Source: Nocardia higoensis
Lineage (GTDB): Bacteria > Actinomycetota > Actinomycetes > Mycobacteriales > Mycobacteriaceae
Assembly (NCBI RefSeq): GCF_015477835.1
Contig: NZ_JADLQN010000001.1
Coordinates: 620,001 to 684,000 of the forward strand
DNA length: 64,000 nucleotides
Reading direction: 5' to 3'
Part shown: piece after piece, positions 34,890 to 48,017 of the stretch
How the letters are laid out: each line of letters opens with the position of its first letter
Position numbering within the stretch: position 1 is the stretch's first letter
The notes under the pieces: model-generated
Told to the model about the DNA's origin: nothing
Database searches by the model: none
What the model saw: the letters and a program-made list of their open reading frames with translations, nothing else
Made by a program: the position numbers and the translations under genes

Positions 34890-34895
34890 TAGCAT
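34890..34895 (+). promoter_or_regulatory. Leaderless -10 box (TAGCAT) of the lysR gene
   Basis: TAGCAT ends exactly 6 nt before ATG 34902. There is no ribosome site. Confidence 0.6.
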
Positions 34896-34901
34896 GCCTT
34901 C

Positions 34902-35789
34902 ATGATCGATGTCGGCGCGCTGCGCGCACTCCGGTCGGTGGCCGCGCTCGGAACCCTGGCCCGCGCGGCCGAGGAACTCGGCTTCACCGCCTCGGCGATC
35001 TCCCAGCAGATCAAACGACTCGAACAACAGATCGGGGTGCCCGTCCTGGCCCCGGCCGGTCGCGGCGTCGTGCTCACCGCCGCGGGTACGGCTCTCGTCG
35101 ACTCCGCGCCGGAGGTGTTCCAGGCGCTCGAACGCTGCACCGAAGCCGCTCGCTCGGTCGCCGACGGCGCACCACGCGGCACCCTGCGCGTCGCCGCGTT
35201 CTCCACCGCCGCCCGCGGTCTGCTCGCCCCCATGCTCACCCGCCTGACAGCCGGTTGCCCCGAACTGCGCCTGCACATCACCGAACAGGACCCGGGCCAA
35301 GCGCTGCACAGCGTCGCCGCGGGCACCGCCGACCTCGCCCTCGTCCACGACGCCGACGGTCTGCCCGCCCCCCTGCCGCCCACGCTGACCAGTCGCCGCG
35401 TCCACACCGACATCGGCGACGTCGTCATGGCCCGCACCCACCCGCTCGCCACGCACGACCGGCCCCTCACCGGCGGCGACCTCGCCGGACACGCCTGGGT
35501 CACCAGCCCGCCGGGCACGGTCTGCCACCAATGGTTTCGGCGACTGTTCGCCGACCTCCCCGCCGACCCCGACGTCCGGCATCTCATCGACGATTTCGCC
35601 ACCCAACTCGCCCTCGTCGCCGCCGACGGAGTGCTCGCCCTCATCCCACGCCTGGCGCGCCCGCCGCTCGGCGACGACCTCGTCGCCCGCCCACTGGCGC
35701 GCACCCCCACCCGTGATGTACATGCGGCCTGGCGCCGCAGCGCCGACGCCAGCCCCGCGATCCGCGCCACCCTCGCCGCGCTGCGCTGA
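34902..35789 (+). CDS. LysR-family transcriptional regulator
   Basis: The 295-residue regulator has an N-terminal winged helix (LRALRSVAALGTLARAAEELGFTASAISQQIKRLEQQIGVPVLAPAGRGVVLT, residues 6-60). An effector domain follows (GTLRVAAFSTAARGLLAPMLTRL and GTADLALVHDADGLP). It is divergent from the dapA-like gene, with a 21-bp dyad between them, so it probably controls that gene and itself. The effector is unknown; a pathway intermediate of the aldolase is a reasonable guess. ATG 34902 is fixed by the TAGCAT box. Confidence 0.9.
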   Translation: MIDVGALRALRSVAALGTLARAAEELGFTASAISQQIKRLEQQIGVPVLAPAGRGVVLTAAGTALVDSAPEVFQALERCTEAARSVADGAPRGTLRVAAFSTAARGLLAPMLTRLTAGCPELRLHITEQDPGQALHSVAAGTADLALVHDADGLPAPLPPTLTSRRVHTDIGDVVMARTHPLATHDRPLTGGDLAGHAWVTSPPGTVCHQWFRRLFADLPADPDVRHLIDDFATQLALVAADGVLALIPRLARPPLGDDLVARPLARTPTRDVHAAWRRSADASPAIRATLAALR

Positions 35790-35978
35790 CCGCGAGCGAC
35801 ACGCATCCGCCTGTGGCCAACCGGTCACCGGTGGCGAGAAGTGGCGAGCGCGGCGCCGGACACGAATCGCGGTGCCCCACCCTCTACGGTGGTGTCACCC
35901 TGCCCTGCGGCCCTCGGCTCATCCCCTCGGCGGACGCGGTGAGTGTGTGTCATCGATCGCGACGGTCGCGCACCGGGG

Positions 35979-37598
35979 TCAACTCACGAAGGCCGCCGCC
36001 CACTCGGCCAGATCCAGCAACGGCTGCGGGAACACACCGAACACCAGCGTGACGATCCCCGTCACCAAAATCAGCGTCCAGGTCAGCGCGGGGGAGCGGA
36101 CGTCAGGAGCATCAGCGGGCGGATCGGCGAAGAACATCATCACGATCACCCGGACATAGAAGAACGCCGCCACCGCGCTGGTCAGCACACCCACCACGAC
36201 CACCGACGCGCCGTAACCCGACGCGGCCGCATTGAACACCGCGAACTTCGCGATGAAACCGCTGGTCAGCGGCAGACCGGCGAAGGAGAGCAGCAGCAGC
36301 GCGAAAACCGTTGCGGTCCAGGGGGAACGGCGGCCCAGACCAGCCCAACGGGCCAGGCCGGTGGCTTCCTCGTCGGTCGCCTCGCGGACCAAGGTGACCA
36401 CCGCGAACGCGCCCACGGTGCTCACGCCGTACACCGCGAGATAGAACAAGGTCGCGGCGAGCCCGGCCGCGTCGGCCGAGAGCAGACCCGTCAACAGGAA
36501 ACCGGCATGGGTGACCGAGGAATAGGCCAGCATCCGCTTCACATCCGTCTGCGTCACCGCAAGTACCGCGCCGACCACCATCGTCGCGATCGCGATCGCC
36601 GCCACCACCGGCCGCCAATCGTCCACCATGCCCGGCGCCCCGACATAGAGCACCCGCGCCAGCGCGCCCACCGCCGCGATCTTGGTCGCCGCCGCCATGA
36701 ACGCCGTCACCGGCGTCGGCGCGCCCTGATACACATCGGGCACCCACGCCTGGAACGGCACCGCCCCGATCTTGAACAACAATCCCACCGACAGCATCGC
36801 CAACCCGAGCAGGCCCAACAGCGGATCACCCGACTGGGCGGCGATCGCCTCGGCGATGCCGCTCAACCGCACCGTGCCCGTCTGCCCGTACAGCAACGCC
36901 ACACCGTAGAGGAAGAACGCCGAGGAGAACGCCCCCAACAGGAAGTACTTGAGCGCCGCCTCCTGGGACAGCAGCCGCTTGCGTCTTGCCAGCCCGCACA
37001 GCACGTACAACGGCAGCGACAGCACCTCGAGCGCGACGAACATCGTCAGCAGATCATTCGCCGCGGGGAACAACAGCATCCCGCCGACCGCCAGCATGGA
37101 CAGCGGGAACACCTCCGTCGCCAGCGCGCCCGCCCGCGCCGCGGCCCGCTCGTCGGAGCTGCCGGGCACCGCCGCGGCCTGCGGGGTGAACGCGTCCAGA
37201 CCGCGCTCCATCGTCGCCGCCGCACGACTCCATGTGCCGGGCCCCGACCGCGCCTGCACAGCCACGGTGCGCCGCTCGGCCATCAACAGCATCGCGATCA
37301 ACGAGACCACCAGCAGCGTGCCCTGCAGGAACACACTCACCCCGTCGACGGCGACGGCGCCGGCCACCGCCGTCTGCTCGGTGCCCGCCAGCGCGACCAC
37401 CGCGCCGAAAGCCGCCACCAGCCCCGCGACCGCGAGGACCAGCTGCGTGCGGTAACGCCACGGCCGGGGCGCGAAAGCCTCGACCACGACTCCGGCCACG
37501 CCGACGCCGAAGACGATCAACATCGGTGACAGCGCACCGTATTCGATGCTCGGGGCGGGCAGCGCCGCGGCCAGCGTGTGCGTCGCGGAAACGGTCAC
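35979..37598 (-). CDS. nuoN: NADH-quinone oxidoreductase subunit N
   Basis: The 539-residue antiporter-like membrane subunit of complex I has about 14 helices. It shows MFVALEVLSLPLYVLCGLARRKRLLSQEAALKYFLLGAF and ATKIAAVGALARVLY, with the buried Glu and Lys residues used in proton pumping. It is the last gene of the nuo operon, and its start overlaps the nuoM stop by 4 nt. The length is slightly above the E. coli subunit and like mycobacterial NuoN. A short dyad (35958-35970) follows the stop, but no clear terminator is seen. Confidence 0.95.
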   Translation of the reverse strand: MTVSATHTLAAALPAPSIEYGALSPMLIVFGVGVAGVVVEAFAPRPWRYRTQLVLAVAGLVAAFGAVVALAGTEQTAVAGAVAVDGVSVFLQGTLLVVSLIAMLLMAERRTVAVQARSGPGTWSRAAATMERGLDAFTPQAAAVPGSSDERAAARAGALATEVFPLSMLAVGGMLLFPAANDLLTMFVALEVLSLPLYVLCGLARRKRLLSQEAALKYFLLGAFSSAFFLYGVALLYGQTGTVRLSGIAEAIAAQSGDPLLGLLGLAMLSVGLLFKIGAVPFQAWVPDVYQGAPTPVTAFMAAATKIAAVGALARVLYVGAPGMVDDWRPVVAAIAIATMVVGAVLAVTQTDVKRMLAYSSVTHAGFLLTGLLSADAAGLAATLFYLAVYGVSTVGAFAVVTLVREATDEEATGLARWAGLGRRSPWTATVFALLLLSFAGLPLTSGFIAKFAVFNAAASGYGASVVVVGVLTSAVAAFFYVRVIVMMFFADPPADAPDVRSPALTWTLILVTGIVTLVFGVFPQPLLDLAEWAAAFVS

Positions 37599-39250
37599 CG
37601 GTGTCCACCTTCTTCCTCGAGCTCCGGCGCACCCGCGACGGGCGCGGGCACCGACGGCGCGGGATCATCGCGCCCGATGGTCGTCAAGGTCTGATCGACC
37701 GCGGGGTCCACATAATCGAGCACCGCCCTCGGGTACAGCCCCAGCAACAGCAGCGCGGCGATCAACGGGGCGATCACCAGCAGCTCGCGCGGCACCAGAT
37801 CGGGCAGCTTCTCGTTGCCCTCCTTCACCGGACCGGTCATCATCCGCTGATACATCCACAGCACATAGATCGCCGCCAGCACCAGCGCGCCGGTCGCGAA
37901 CACCGCCGCCACCTGGTAGCGGCTGAACGTGCCGACCAGAACGAGGAACTCGCTGACGAAGGGCGCCAGGCCGGGCAGCGACAAGGTCGCCAGGCCCGCG
38001 ATGAGGAACGAGCCCGCCAGCACCGGCGCCACCTTCTGCACCCCGCCGTAATCGGCGATCATCCGGCTGCCGCGCCGCGACACCAGGAAACCCGCGACCA
38101 GGAACAGCGCCGCGGTGGAGATGCCGTGGTTGACCATGTACAGCGTCGCCCCGGACTGGGATTGGCTGGTCATGGCGAAGATACCGAGGATGATGAACCC
38201 GAAATGCGAGATCGAGGTGTAGGCGATCAAGCGCATCACGTCGGTCTGCCCGATCGCCAGCAGCGCGCCGTAGAGGATGCCGATCACCGCGAGCGTGATC
38301 ACCAGCGGCGCATAGGTTCCCGACGCCTCGGGGAACAGCGTGAGACAGAAACGCAGCATGCCGAACGTGCCGACCTTGTCGACCACCGCCATCATCAGCA
38401 CCGCGCTCGACGGTGTCGCCGCCACCGCCGCGTCCGGCAGCCAGGTGTGCAGCGGCCACAGCGGCGCCTTCACCGCGAAGGCGAACATGAAACCGAGGAA
38501 CAGCGCGTTGAGCACGGCCGGATCCGCCCCCAGGCCACCGGAATTCGCCGCCTCGACCACCACACGCAGATCGAAGGTCCCGCCGCCGCCGGCGCCGAGC
38601 CCGTCGCGGACGGTGAGCACGTACAGTCCGATCACCGCGGCCAGCATGACCAGCCCACCCAGCAGGTTGTAGAGCAGGAACTTCACCGCGGCTCGTGATC
38701 GGGCCGCGCGGACGGCGGCATCGGTGGTGCGCGGGCCGAAGCCGCCGATGAGGAAATACATCGGGATCAGCATGGCCTCGAAGAACACGTAGAACAGCAG
38801 GATGTCCAAGGCCAGGAAGGACATCAGCACCATCGCCTCGACCAGCAGGGTCAAGGCCACGTAGACGTGCGCGGCGCGGCGCCCGCCGCCTGCCTCCCGG
38901 TCGTCGTTCCAACCGGCCAGGATCAGCAGGGGCACCAGCGCGGTGGTCAGCAGGACCAACACCAGCGCGATGCCGTCCAGACCGAGGGTGTAGCCGGCGC
39001 CGAACGCCGGAATCCACTCGTGGGATTCGACGAACTGGTACTGCGCCCCACCGGGTTCGAAGGCCACCGCCAGCCCGAGCGCGACCGCCAGCACACCGAC
39101 CGACACCGCGAGCGCCACCGCGCGGGCCAGTGTCCGCCGCGCCGCCGGGAGCACCAGCACCACCACCGCACCGGCCACCGGCAGCAGCCACAGCACGCTC
39201 AACCAGGGGAAACCGCTCGTGACCGCTTCGTTCATGACCGCCTCGCTCAC
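37595..39250 (-). CDS. nuoM: NADH-quinone oxidoreductase subunit M
   Basis: The 551-residue membrane subunit shows the conserved MrpD-like core: [20 protein letters not shown] (key Glu), [33 protein letters not shown] (key Lys) and [22 protein letters not shown]. It is very close to mycobacterial NuoM across its length and contributes one proton channel. GTG 39250 overlaps the nuoL stop; ATG 39235 (MNEAV) is an alternative. Confidence 0.96.
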   Translation of the reverse strand: MSEAVMNEAVTSGFPWLSVLWLLPVAGAVVVLVLPAARRTLARAVALAVSVGVLAVALGLAVAFEPGGAQYQFVESHEWIPAFGAGYTLGLDGIALVLVLLTTALVPLLILAGWNDDREAGGGRRAAHVYVALTLLVEAMVLMSFLALDILLFYVFFEAMLIPMYFLIGGFGPRTTDAAVRAARSRAAVKFLLYNLLGGLVMLAAVIGLYVLTVRDGLGAGGGGTFDLRVVVEAANSGGLGADPAVLNALFLGFMFAFAVKAPLWPLHTWLPDAAVAATPSSAVLMMAVVDKVGTFGMLRFCLTLFPEASGTYAPLVITLAVIGILYGALLAIGQTDVMRLIAYTSISHFGFIILGIFAMTSQSQSGATLYMVNHGISTAALFLVAGFLVSRRGSRMIADYGGVQKVAPVLAGSFLIAGLATLSLPGLAPFVSEFLVLVGTFSRYQVAAVFATGALVLAAIYVLWMYQRMMTGPVKEGNEKLPDLVPRELLVIAPLIAALLLLGLYPRAVLDYVDPAVDQTLTTIGRDDPAPSVPAPVAGAPELEEEGGHR

Positions 39251-41145
39251 AGGATGCGCACCGCCACCAGGGCGGCGGCCACCAGGGCCGCGCCGGTGAA
39301 CATGGACAGGGCATAGGACCGCACGAACCCGGTCTGCACGCGCCGCGCCCGCGCCGACAATCCGCCGATGACTGCGGCGATGCCGTTGACCAGCCCGTCG
39401 ATACCGCGATTGTCGACGAACACCAGCGACCGGGTCAGATGCAGACCCGGCCGCATCAGAAACGCCTCGTTCGCCGCGTCACCGTAGAGGTCCTTGCGCG
39501 CGGCCACGGTCGCGAAGCCCGCTTCCGGTGCGGAACGCGGGATCTCGGCGCGACCGTAGCGCCGATAGGCCACACCCGCACCGATCACCACGACGGCCAG
39601 CGCCAGCCCGGTCACCACGATCGGCGGCACCGCGTGCTCGGCGTGGGAGGCCCCGACCACCGGTTCGAGCCAGTTCTGCAGCGAATCGCCCAGCACCAGC
39701 AGCCCACCCGCGGCCACCGAGCCCAGCGCCAGCAGGATCATCGGGCCGGTCATCGACAGCGGCGCCTCATGCGGGTGGGTGTCCGGCGCCCAGCGTCGCT
39801 CACCGAAGAAGGTCATCAGCATGACACGGGTCATGTAGAAGGCGGTCAGGCCCGCACCGAGCAGCGCCACCGCGCCCAAGGCGTATCCGCCCGCGCCGCC
39901 GGAGCCGAACGCCACCTCGATGATCTTGTCCTTGGAGAAGAACCCGGCGAACGGCGGCACACCGATGATGGCGAGATAGCCGAGACCGAAGGTGACGTAG
40001 GTGACCGGCAGCAGCGTGCGCAGCCCGCCGTAGCGGCGCATGTCGGTCTCGTCGTTCATCGCGTGCATGACCGAGCCCGCGCCGAGGAAGAGTCCGGCCT
40101 TGAAGAAGCCGTGGGTGAGCAGGTGCATGATCGCGAAGGCGTAGCCGGCTGGGCCGAGGCCCGCCGCGAGCACCATGTAGCCGATCTGGCTCATGGTCGA
40201 GGCGGCCAGCGCCTTCTTGATGTCGTCCTTGGCGCAACCGATGATCGCGCCGAACATCAAGGTCACCGCGCCGACGAGGACCACAGCCAGCTGCGCGCCC
40301 GGCGCCAGGTCGAAGATCGTGTTCGAGCGGGCGATCAGGTAGACGCCCGCGGTGACCATGGTCGCGGCGTGGATGAGCGCCGACACCGGGGTCGGGCCCT
40401 CCATCGCGTCCCCGAGCCAGGACTGCAACGGCACCTGTGCGGACTTGCCGCACGCGGCCAGCAGCAGCAACAACCCGATCGCGGTCAGCGTCGCCTCGCT
40501 CGCCGCGGGTGCGGCGGCGAAGACCCCGTCGAAGTCGATCGAGCCGAAGGTGGCGAACATGACCATCATCGCCAGCGCCAAGCCCATGTCACCAACACGG
40601 TTGACCACGAACGCCTTTTTCGCCGCCGTGGCCGCCGAGGGCTTGTGGAACCAGAACCCGATCAGCAGGTAGGAGGCCAGGCCGACGCCCTCCCAGCCGA
40701 GATACAGGACCAGATAGTTGTTCGCCAACACCAGGATCAGCATCGCGGCCAGGAACAGGTTGAGGTAGGCGAAGAAGCGCCTGCGGCCGGGGTCGGCGCT
40801 CATGTAGCCGATCGAGTACACGTGGATGAGTGTGCCGACGCCGGTGATGAGCAGCGCGAAGCATATAGACAGCTGGTCCAGGCGCAGCGCGAAGTCCACC
40901 TGCAGGCTCGCCACCGGAACCCAGGTGAACAGTTCAGCCTGGATCGCGCGGGCGCCTTCGGCACGGCCGAGCATGTCGACGAAGGCGTATCCGGCCACGG
41001 CGAACGAGGCCAGCGCGGCGACGGTGCCGAGCAGATGTCCCCAGCGGTCGGCGCGGCGGCCGAGCAGCAGCGCGACGACCGCGCCGGCCAGCGGCAGCGC
41101 GGGCAGGAGATACAGAGACGCGGTGGTCATGTCGGAGCTGTCCAT
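39247..41145 (-). CDS. nuoL: NADH-quinone oxidoreductase subunit L
   Basis: The 632-residue subunit has about 16 helices and the long C-terminal lateral helix region. Landmarks are [24 protein letters not shown] (key Glu), [34 protein letters not shown] (key Lys) and [29 protein letters not shown]. It forms the distal proton channel. ATG 41145 follows the nuoK stop by 1 nt and gives the mycobacterial length; ATG 41130 (MTTAS) is an alternative. No strong ribosome site is seen for either, suggesting coupling. Confidence 0.95.
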   Translation of the reverse strand: MDSSDMTTASLYLLPALPLAGAVVALLLGRRADRWGHLLGTVAALASFAVAGYAFVDMLGRAEGARAIQAELFTWVPVASLQVDFALRLDQLSICFALLITGVGTLIHVYSIGYMSADPGRRRFFAYLNLFLAAMLILVLANNYLVLYLGWEGVGLASYLLIGFWFHKPSAATAAKKAFVVNRVGDMGLALAMMVMFATFGSIDFDGVFAAAPAASEATLTAIGLLLLLAACGKSAQVPLQSWLGDAMEGPTPVSALIHAATMVTAGVYLIARSNTIFDLAPGAQLAVVLVGAVTLMFGAIIGCAKDDIKKALAASTMSQIGYMVLAAGLGPAGYAFAIMHLLTHGFFKAGLFLGAGSVMHAMNDETDMRRYGGLRTLLPVTYVTFGLGYLAIIGVPPFAGFFSKDKIIEVAFGSGGAGGYALGAVALLGAGLTAFYMTRVMLMTFFGERRWAPDTHPHEAPLSMTGPMILLALGSVAAGGLLVLGDSLQNWLEPVVGASHAEHAVPPIVVTGLALAVVVIGAGVAYRRYGRAEIPRSAPEAGFATVAARKDLYGDAANEAFLMRPGLHLTRSLVFVDNRGIDGLVNGIAAVIGGLSARARRVQTGFVRSYALSMFTGAALVAAALVAVRIL

Positions 41146-41146
41146 G

Positions 41147-41446
41147 TCAGAACCGCAGCAGACTGGCGTCGTCGACCGAGGTCGAGCGGCGGGCACGGAA
41201 GATGGTCATGATGATGGCCAGGCCGATGACCACCTCGGAGGCGGCGACCACCATGGTGAAGAACGCGATCACCTGACCGTCGAGGTTCGTGTGCAACCGG
41301 GCGAAGGTGACGAACGCCAGGTTCACCGCGTTGAGCATCAGCTCCACGCACATGAAGACCACGATCGCGTTGCGTCGCAACAGGACTCCCGCCGCGCCGA
41401 TGGTGAACAACAGCGCGGACAGGAACAGGTAGTTCTCTGGATTCAC
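41147..41446 (-). CDS. nuoK: NADH-quinone oxidoreductase subunit K
   Basis: The 99-residue, three-helix subunit has the usual length. It shows [33 protein letters not shown] and the conserved membrane Glu residues (CVELML and [11 protein letters not shown]) that belong to the central proton path next to NuoJ. Its start overlaps the nuoJ stop by 4 nt. Confidence 0.96.
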   Translation of the reverse strand: MNPENYLFLSALLFTIGAAGVLLRRNAIVVFMCVELMLNAVNLAFVTFARLHTNLDGQVIAFFTMVVAASEVVIGLAIIMTIFRARRSTSVDDASLLRF

Positions 41447-42342
41447 CGGGTGCCTTCCTCGTCGGCGGAATCGGGACGCCGCGGCGCCGCGCTCGTGGCC
41501 TCACCGCTCGCGGCCCCATCACGCGGGGACTCGGTGCGCGCGGAGCCTTCACCCGAGAACACTTCGCCCGAGCCGACCGACAGGACGGCGGCCTCGGTGA
41601 GGGCCCTGGTGCGGCGATGACGCAGGATCGTGCTGACCGAGAGTTCCTCGAAGGAGCCGTCGGGCAGGCGGGCCGGGACGTCGACGGCGTTGTGCCGGGC
41701 GTAGACGCCCGGCGTCGGCAGTGGGGTGGCGCGGGAGACGCCGTCGCGGAACCGGTCGCGGGCCATCTCCCGCTGGGTGCGGCGGGTACCGAAGTTCTCG
41801 CGGTGGGCCAGCAGCATCGCGCCGATAGTCGCGGTGATCAGCAGTGCGCCGGTCAGCTCGAACGCCCACACGTAACGCAGGAAGATCAGTTCGGCCAGCT
41901 CGGCGATCACATCGCGGCCGGGGAATCCGCCGCCGGGGAACACCACCCCCGATTCGCGGATGCCGATCCCGATTCCGGCGATCAGCAGCAAGCCGAACCC
42001 GACGCCGACGACGGCCGCGGCCAGGCGCTGTCCCCGGATCGTCTCGCGCAGCGACTCCGCGGAGTCCACGCCGACGAGCATCATGACGAACAGGAACAGC
42101 ATCATCACCGCGCCGGTGTAGACCACGATCTGCACCACGCCGAGGAACAGCGCGTCCTGGGCGATGTACATGATCGCCAGCGCGATCATGGTGGCGGCCA
42201 GGCAGATCGCCGAATGCACGGCCTTGGCGGCGAACACCATGCCCAGCGCGCCGAGCACGGTCAGCGGCGCCAGAATCCAGAATTGGACGGCCTCACCGGT
42301 GGAGGTCCTGGTGAGGGTTTCGGCGGCCATGAGCGTGGTCAT
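41443..42342 (-). CDS. nuoJ: NADH-quinone oxidoreductase subunit J with long C-terminal tail
   Basis: This subunit has 299 residues, of which about the first 190 are the five-helix NuoJ core ([55 protein letters not shown]). The C-terminal ~100 residues are soluble and Arg/Ser/Ala/Glu-rich ([19 protein letters not shown] onward), longer than in E. coli but of a kind seen in actinomycetes. ATG 42342 overlaps the NuoHI stop (ATGA). It takes part in the E-channel linking quinone chemistry to proton pumping. Confidence 0.95.
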   Translation of the reverse strand: MTTLMAAETLTRTSTGEAVQFWILAPLTVLGALGMVFAAKAVHSAICLAATMIALAIMYIAQDALFLGVVQIVVYTGAVMMLFLFVMMLVGVDSAESLRETIRGQRLAAAVVGVGFGLLLIAGIGIGIRESGVVFPGGGFPGRDVIAELAELIFLRYVWAFELTGALLITATIGAMLLAHRENFGTRRTQREMARDRFRDGVSRATPLPTPGVYARHNAVDVPARLPDGSFEELSVSTILRHRRTRALTEAAVLSVGSGEVFSGEGSARTESPRDGAASGEATSAAPRRPDSADEEGTR

Positions 42343-44174
42343 CGCGCGCCTCCTTCCGCGGCCACGACGGCGGGTTGCCCGGTGGTGGCGTTCGTCGAAC
42401 CGTTCGCGGCGTGACCGTTGTTCGTGGCGCCGGGCACCAGCCCGAGGTAGTAGTCGGCCTCGGTGGTCCCCGGCGCCATGGCGTGCGGCGGGGCCTGCAT
42501 CTGCGGGGTGAGCGGAGCCAGCAGGCGGTCCTTGTCGTAGATGAGCCCGGCACGGTTGTCGTCGGTCATCTCGTAGTCGTTGGTCATCGTCAGCGCGCGG
42601 GTCGGGCACGCCTCGATGCACAGACCGCAGCCGATGCACCGCAGATAGTTGATCTGATACACCCGCCCATAGCGTTCCCCGGGCGAGAAGCGCTCGTCTT
42701 CGGTGTTGTCCCCGCCCTCGACGTAGATCGCGTCCGCCGGGCACGCCCACGCGCACAGCTCGCAGCCGATGCATTTCTCCAAACCGTCCGGATGCCGGTT
42801 CAGTTGATGCCTGCCGTGATAGCGCGGCGCGGTCGGGACCTTCTGCTCCGGATAGAACTCGGTGTTGGGCTTTTTGAACATGGTCGCCGCCGTGACCGCG
42901 AACCCGGCCAGCGGCTCGAGCAGCCCGCCCTTCGGGTCGATCACGTGCGCGTCGGCCGGCATCGGCGGTGTCGGGAAACCGAGGAACACGGCCCCGGACT
43001 CCGGCCCCTGTTCCCGCTCGTCCCCGGGCAACGGCGCGGCGCCGGAACGCTTTCCGGCCCACAGGAACCGGCCGATCATCGCCAGTGTGATCACCACACC
43101 TCCGACGACCTGCGCGGTGATCGCCCACTCGTAGCCCTCCGCGCGCAGCAGCCGCGCGCCCGCCACGACCATCACCCACAGCAGCGACACCGGGATGAGC
43201 AGCTGCCAGCCCAGTCGCATGAACTGGTCGTAGCGCAGCCGGGGCAGGGTGCCGCGCAACCAGACGAACACGAACATGAAGGTCCACAGCTTGACGGTGA
43301 ACCACAGCAGCCCCCACCAGCCCGCGTCCGCGCCGTCGATCATGTTGAACGGCCACGGCGCGCTCCACCCGCCCAGGAACAGGGTGGTCGCCAGCGCCGA
43401 CACCGTGCCCATGTTCACGTACTCCGCGAGCATGAACATCGCGAACTTCAGCGAGGAGTACTCGGTGTGGAAGCCGCCGACGAGCTCGCCCTCTGCTTCG
43501 GGCAGGTCGAACGGCGCGCGGTTGGTCTCACCGACCATCGACACGCAGTAGATGAGGAACGAGGGCAGCAGCAGGAACACATACCAGGTCGGATGCTGCG
43601 CGCCGACGATCCCGGAGGTGGCCATGGTGCCCGCATGCAGGAACACCGCGGCGAAGCACAGCGCCATGGCGATCTCGTAGGAGATCACCTGCGCGGTGGA
43701 GCGCAGACCGCCCAGCAGCGGGTAGGTCGAGCCCGACGCCCACCCCGCCAGCACGATGCCGTAGACGCCGATGGAGGTGATGGCCAGGATGTACAGGACG
43801 CCGACCGGCATGTCGGTCAGCTGCAGCGCGGTGGTGTTACCCGCGATGGACACCTGCCCGCCGAGCGGGATGACCGCGAACGCCATGAACGCGGTGATCA
43901 CCGAGATGATCGGTGCCAGAAGATAGATCGGCTTGTCCACGATGGCCGGGACGAGATCTTCCTTGAACGCCATTTTCACGCCGTCGGCGATCGACTGCAG
44001 CGCGCCGAACGGACCCACCCGGTTCGGGCCGATCCGCATCTGCATGCGCGCCACGACCTTGCGTTCGGCGAGCACCGCGACCAGCGGGATCAGGATGACG
44101 AACACGAACACGAAGACCGATTTGGCCAGTACGAGCCAGAACGGGTCGTGGCCGAACAGTGAGAGCTCAGACAT
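42339..44174 (-). CDS. nuoHI: Fused NADH-quinone oxidoreductase subunits H and I
   Basis: A single 611-residue frame joins two subunits usually encoded separately. Residues 1-~395 are Nuo[58 protein letters not shown] and about nine helices. Residues ~405-611 are Nuo[33 protein letters not shown] and [16 protein letters not shown], two complete 4Fe-4S motifs. No stop lies between them. The internal ATG at 42962 (junction, residue 405) has no ribosome site, so a fused polypeptide is expected. NuoH forms the quinone chamber and NuoI carries N6a/N6b next to it, so the fusion joins adjacent subunits. The start overlaps nuoG by 8 nt. Confidence 0.93.
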   Translation of the reverse strand: MSELSLFGHDPFWLVLAKSVFVFVFVILIPLVAVLAERKVVARMQMRIGPNRVGPFGALQSIADGVKMAFKEDLVPAIVDKPIYLLAPIISVITAFMAFAVIPLGGQVSIAGNTTALQLTDMPVGVLYILAITSIGVYGIVLAGWASGSTYPLLGGLRSTAQVISYEIAMALCFAAVFLHAGTMATSGIVGAQHPTWYVFLLLPSFLIYCVSMVGETNRAPFDLPEAEGELVGGFHTEYSSLKFAMFMLAEYVNMGTVSALATTLFLGGWSAPWPFNMIDGADAGWWGLLWFTVKLWTFMFVFVWLRGTLPRLRYDQFMRLGWQLLIPVSLLWVMVVAGARLLRAEGYEWAITAQVVGGVVITLAMIGRFLWAGKRSGAAPLPGDEREQGPESGAVFLGFPTPPMPADAHVIDPKGGLLEPLAGFAVTAATMFKKPNTEFYPEQKVPTAPRYHGRHQLNRHPDGLEKCIGCELCAWACPADAIYVEGGDNTEDERFSPGERYGRVYQINYLRCIGCGLCIEACPTRALTMTNDYEMTDDNRAGLIYDKDRLLAPLTPQMQAPPHAMAPGTTEADYYLGLVPGATNNGHAANGSTNATTGQPAVVAAEGGAR

Positions 44175-46691
44175 GATCGTCCTCCCGCGCGGTCGTCGCG
44201 CCCGGTGCGCGCTCCACCCGGCGTAGCCGGACCACGCTGCCCACCGTGACGGCGAGCTGTTCGTTCAGCGCCGAACCGGGGGAGTTCATCGGCACCCACA
44301 CCACCCGATCCGGCATGGCGGTGATCTGCAGGGGCAGGATGATCCGGCCGCGCTCGCTCGTCGCCTCCACGAGATCTCCGATGGCCGCGCCGATCTCGTC
44401 GGCGGTGGCGGCGGACAGGCGGAGCACCGGGGTGCGTGCCAGGCCCGCGAGGTTCTCCTCGCCGTCCTGCATCCGGCCGTTGTCCAGCAGCATGCGCCAG
44501 CTCGCCAGCACCGCCGTGCCCGGGCCGGGGCGGGTGGGCGGGTGCGCGCGATGCGCCGGTGGCGCGAAGGGTTTCCCGTCCCAGACACCGAGGGTGGTCA
44601 GTTCGGCCCGCGCGGCAGCCGTATCGGGCAGGCCGAGCGGCGAACCCATGGCGGCGGCCAGCGCGTGCAGTACCCGCAGATCCGACAGTGGTGCGGAGGT
44701 GCGGCGGACCGTCGAATCCGCGAGCACGGTGTCGAACGAGCGCGCCCGGCCCTCCCAGTTGCGGAAGGTGCCCGCCTTCTCGGTCGCCGAGGCCACCGGG
44801 AACACCACATCGGCGCGATCGGTGACCTCGCCGCGGCGCAGTTCCAGACTCACCACGAACGGCGCCTGTTCGATCGCGGCCAGCGCCGCCGCCGGATCCG
44901 GCAGGTCGGCGGGTTCGACACCGCCGACGACGAGTGCGCCGAGCCGCGGCGCCGACGCGAGGATGCCCGCGGTGTCGCGTCCGGGCGCGGCGGGCAGTTC
45001 GCCGCAGCGCCAGACCGCGCCGACCTGTTCGCGCGCCCGCGCGTCACAAACCGGACGACCGCCCGGCAGCAGGCCGGGCAAGGCGCCCGCGTCGATCGCG
45101 CCGCGTTCACCGGCTCGTCGCGGCACCCACGCCAGGGCGGCTCCGGTCTCCTCGGACAGGCGCACCGCCGCCGACAGTGCGCCGGGTACGGTCGCCAGCC
45201 GCTCGCCGACCATGATCACCGCACCGGGCTCGCGCAGCAGCCGTGCGGCGCGGCGCAGCGTCTCGGCGTCGACGCCCTCGACGAGCATGTCGGCCGTGAC
45301 ACCGGTGTCGAGCAGGGCGCCGGTGTCGAGCAGTGCGTCGAGCAGGTGTGGTTCCGTGCCGGGAGCGGTCGCCAGCAACGTGCCCGACATCCGACCCAGG
45401 CCGCGCGAGGCGTACGGCGCCAGCGAGAACACCGCGAGCCCGCGGCGGCGCGCGGCTTTGCGCAACCGCAGGTACACGATGGGGGATTCCTCTTCGGGCT
45501 CGAAGCCGGCCAGCAGCACGATCGGTGCGCGTTCGAGGCTGTCGTAGTCGACCGTGACGGGCTGCCCGGCGACGCGGGCGGCCAGGAAGTCGGCCTCTTC
45601 CGCGGAATGCGGCCTGGCGCGGAAGTCGATGTCGTTGGTGGCCAGGACGGTGCGGGCGAATTTGGTGTAGGCGTAGGCGTCTTCCTCGGTCACCCGCCCG
45701 CCCACCAGCACACCCGCGTTGCCGCGTGCGCCGCTCAGGCCGCGCGCGGCGGCGGCGAGCGCTTCCGACCACGACACCGGGTGCAGCTCACCGTCCTCGC
45801 CGCGCAGCAGCGGAGCGGTGACGCGGTCGCGCATGGTCGCGTAGGTGAACGCCCAGCGGCCCTTGTCGCAGTTCCATTCCTCGTTGACGGCGGGATCGTC
45901 ACCGGCCAACCGGCGCAGCACTTTTCCGCGCCGGTGATCGGTGCGCTGCGCACACCCGGAGGCGCAATGCTCGCACACGCTCGGGGAGGAGACCAGGTCG
46001 AACGGGCGGGCCCGGAACCGGTAGCTGGTCCCGGTGAGCGCGCCGACCGGGCAGATCTGCACGGTGTTGCCGGAGAAATACGACTCGAACGGCTGCGCCC
46101 GGGCGGTGCCGACCTGCTCGAGTGCGCCGCGGTCCATCAACTCGATGAACGGATCACCGGCCACCTGCTGGGAGAACCTGGTGCAGCGGGCGCACAGCAC
46201 GCAGCGCTCCCGGTCCAGCAGCACCGCGCTCGACAGCGGAATGGGTTTGGGATAGGTGCGTTTCGCGCCTTCGAAGCGCGATTCCGGGCGGCCGGTGGAC
46301 ATCGCCTGGTTCTGCAGCGGGCACTCGCCGCCCTTGTCGCACACCGGACAGTCGAGCGGGTGATTGATCAGCAGCAGCTCCATCACACCCTGCTGCGCGC
46401 GTTCGGCGGCCGGGGAACTCAGCTGGGTGTGCACGATCATGCCGTCGGCTACGGTCTGCGTGCAGGAGGCGACCGGCTTGCGCTGGCCCTCCACTTCGAC
46501 CAGGCATTGGCGGCAGGCGCCGACCGGTTCGAGCAGCGGATGATCACAGAATCGGGGGATCTGGATGCCGATCAGCTCGGCCGCGCGGATCACCAGGGTG
46601 CCCGCGGGCACGCCGACCTCGACCCCGTCGATGACGACGGTCACCAGGTCGGCCGGTACCAGTCCGCTGGCATTGCTGCTGACGGTGGCGG

Positions 46692-46695
<4 letters not shown>
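44167..46695 (-). CDS. nuoG: NADH-quinone oxidoreductase subunit G
   Basis: The 842-residue peripheral-arm subunit has an N-terminal 2Fe-2S domain ([22 protein letters not shown], then CTQ). A His-Cys3 and 4Fe-4S region follows ([43 protein letters not shown]), with an extra CEHCASGC cluster motif and a molybdopterin-oxidoreductase-like C-terminal domain. It relays electrons from NuoF toward NuoI. ATG 46695 overlaps the nuoF stop (ATGA), which settles the start even though the frame is open further upstream. Confidence 0.95.

Positions 46696-48013
<1,318 letters not shown>

Positions 48014-48017
<4 letters not shown>

Noticed and set aside
35958..35970. Dyad after nuoN as a terminator
   Set aside because: CGCGAC-G-GTCGCG leaves a 1-nt loop and no T-tract, so it is not a credible hairpin.
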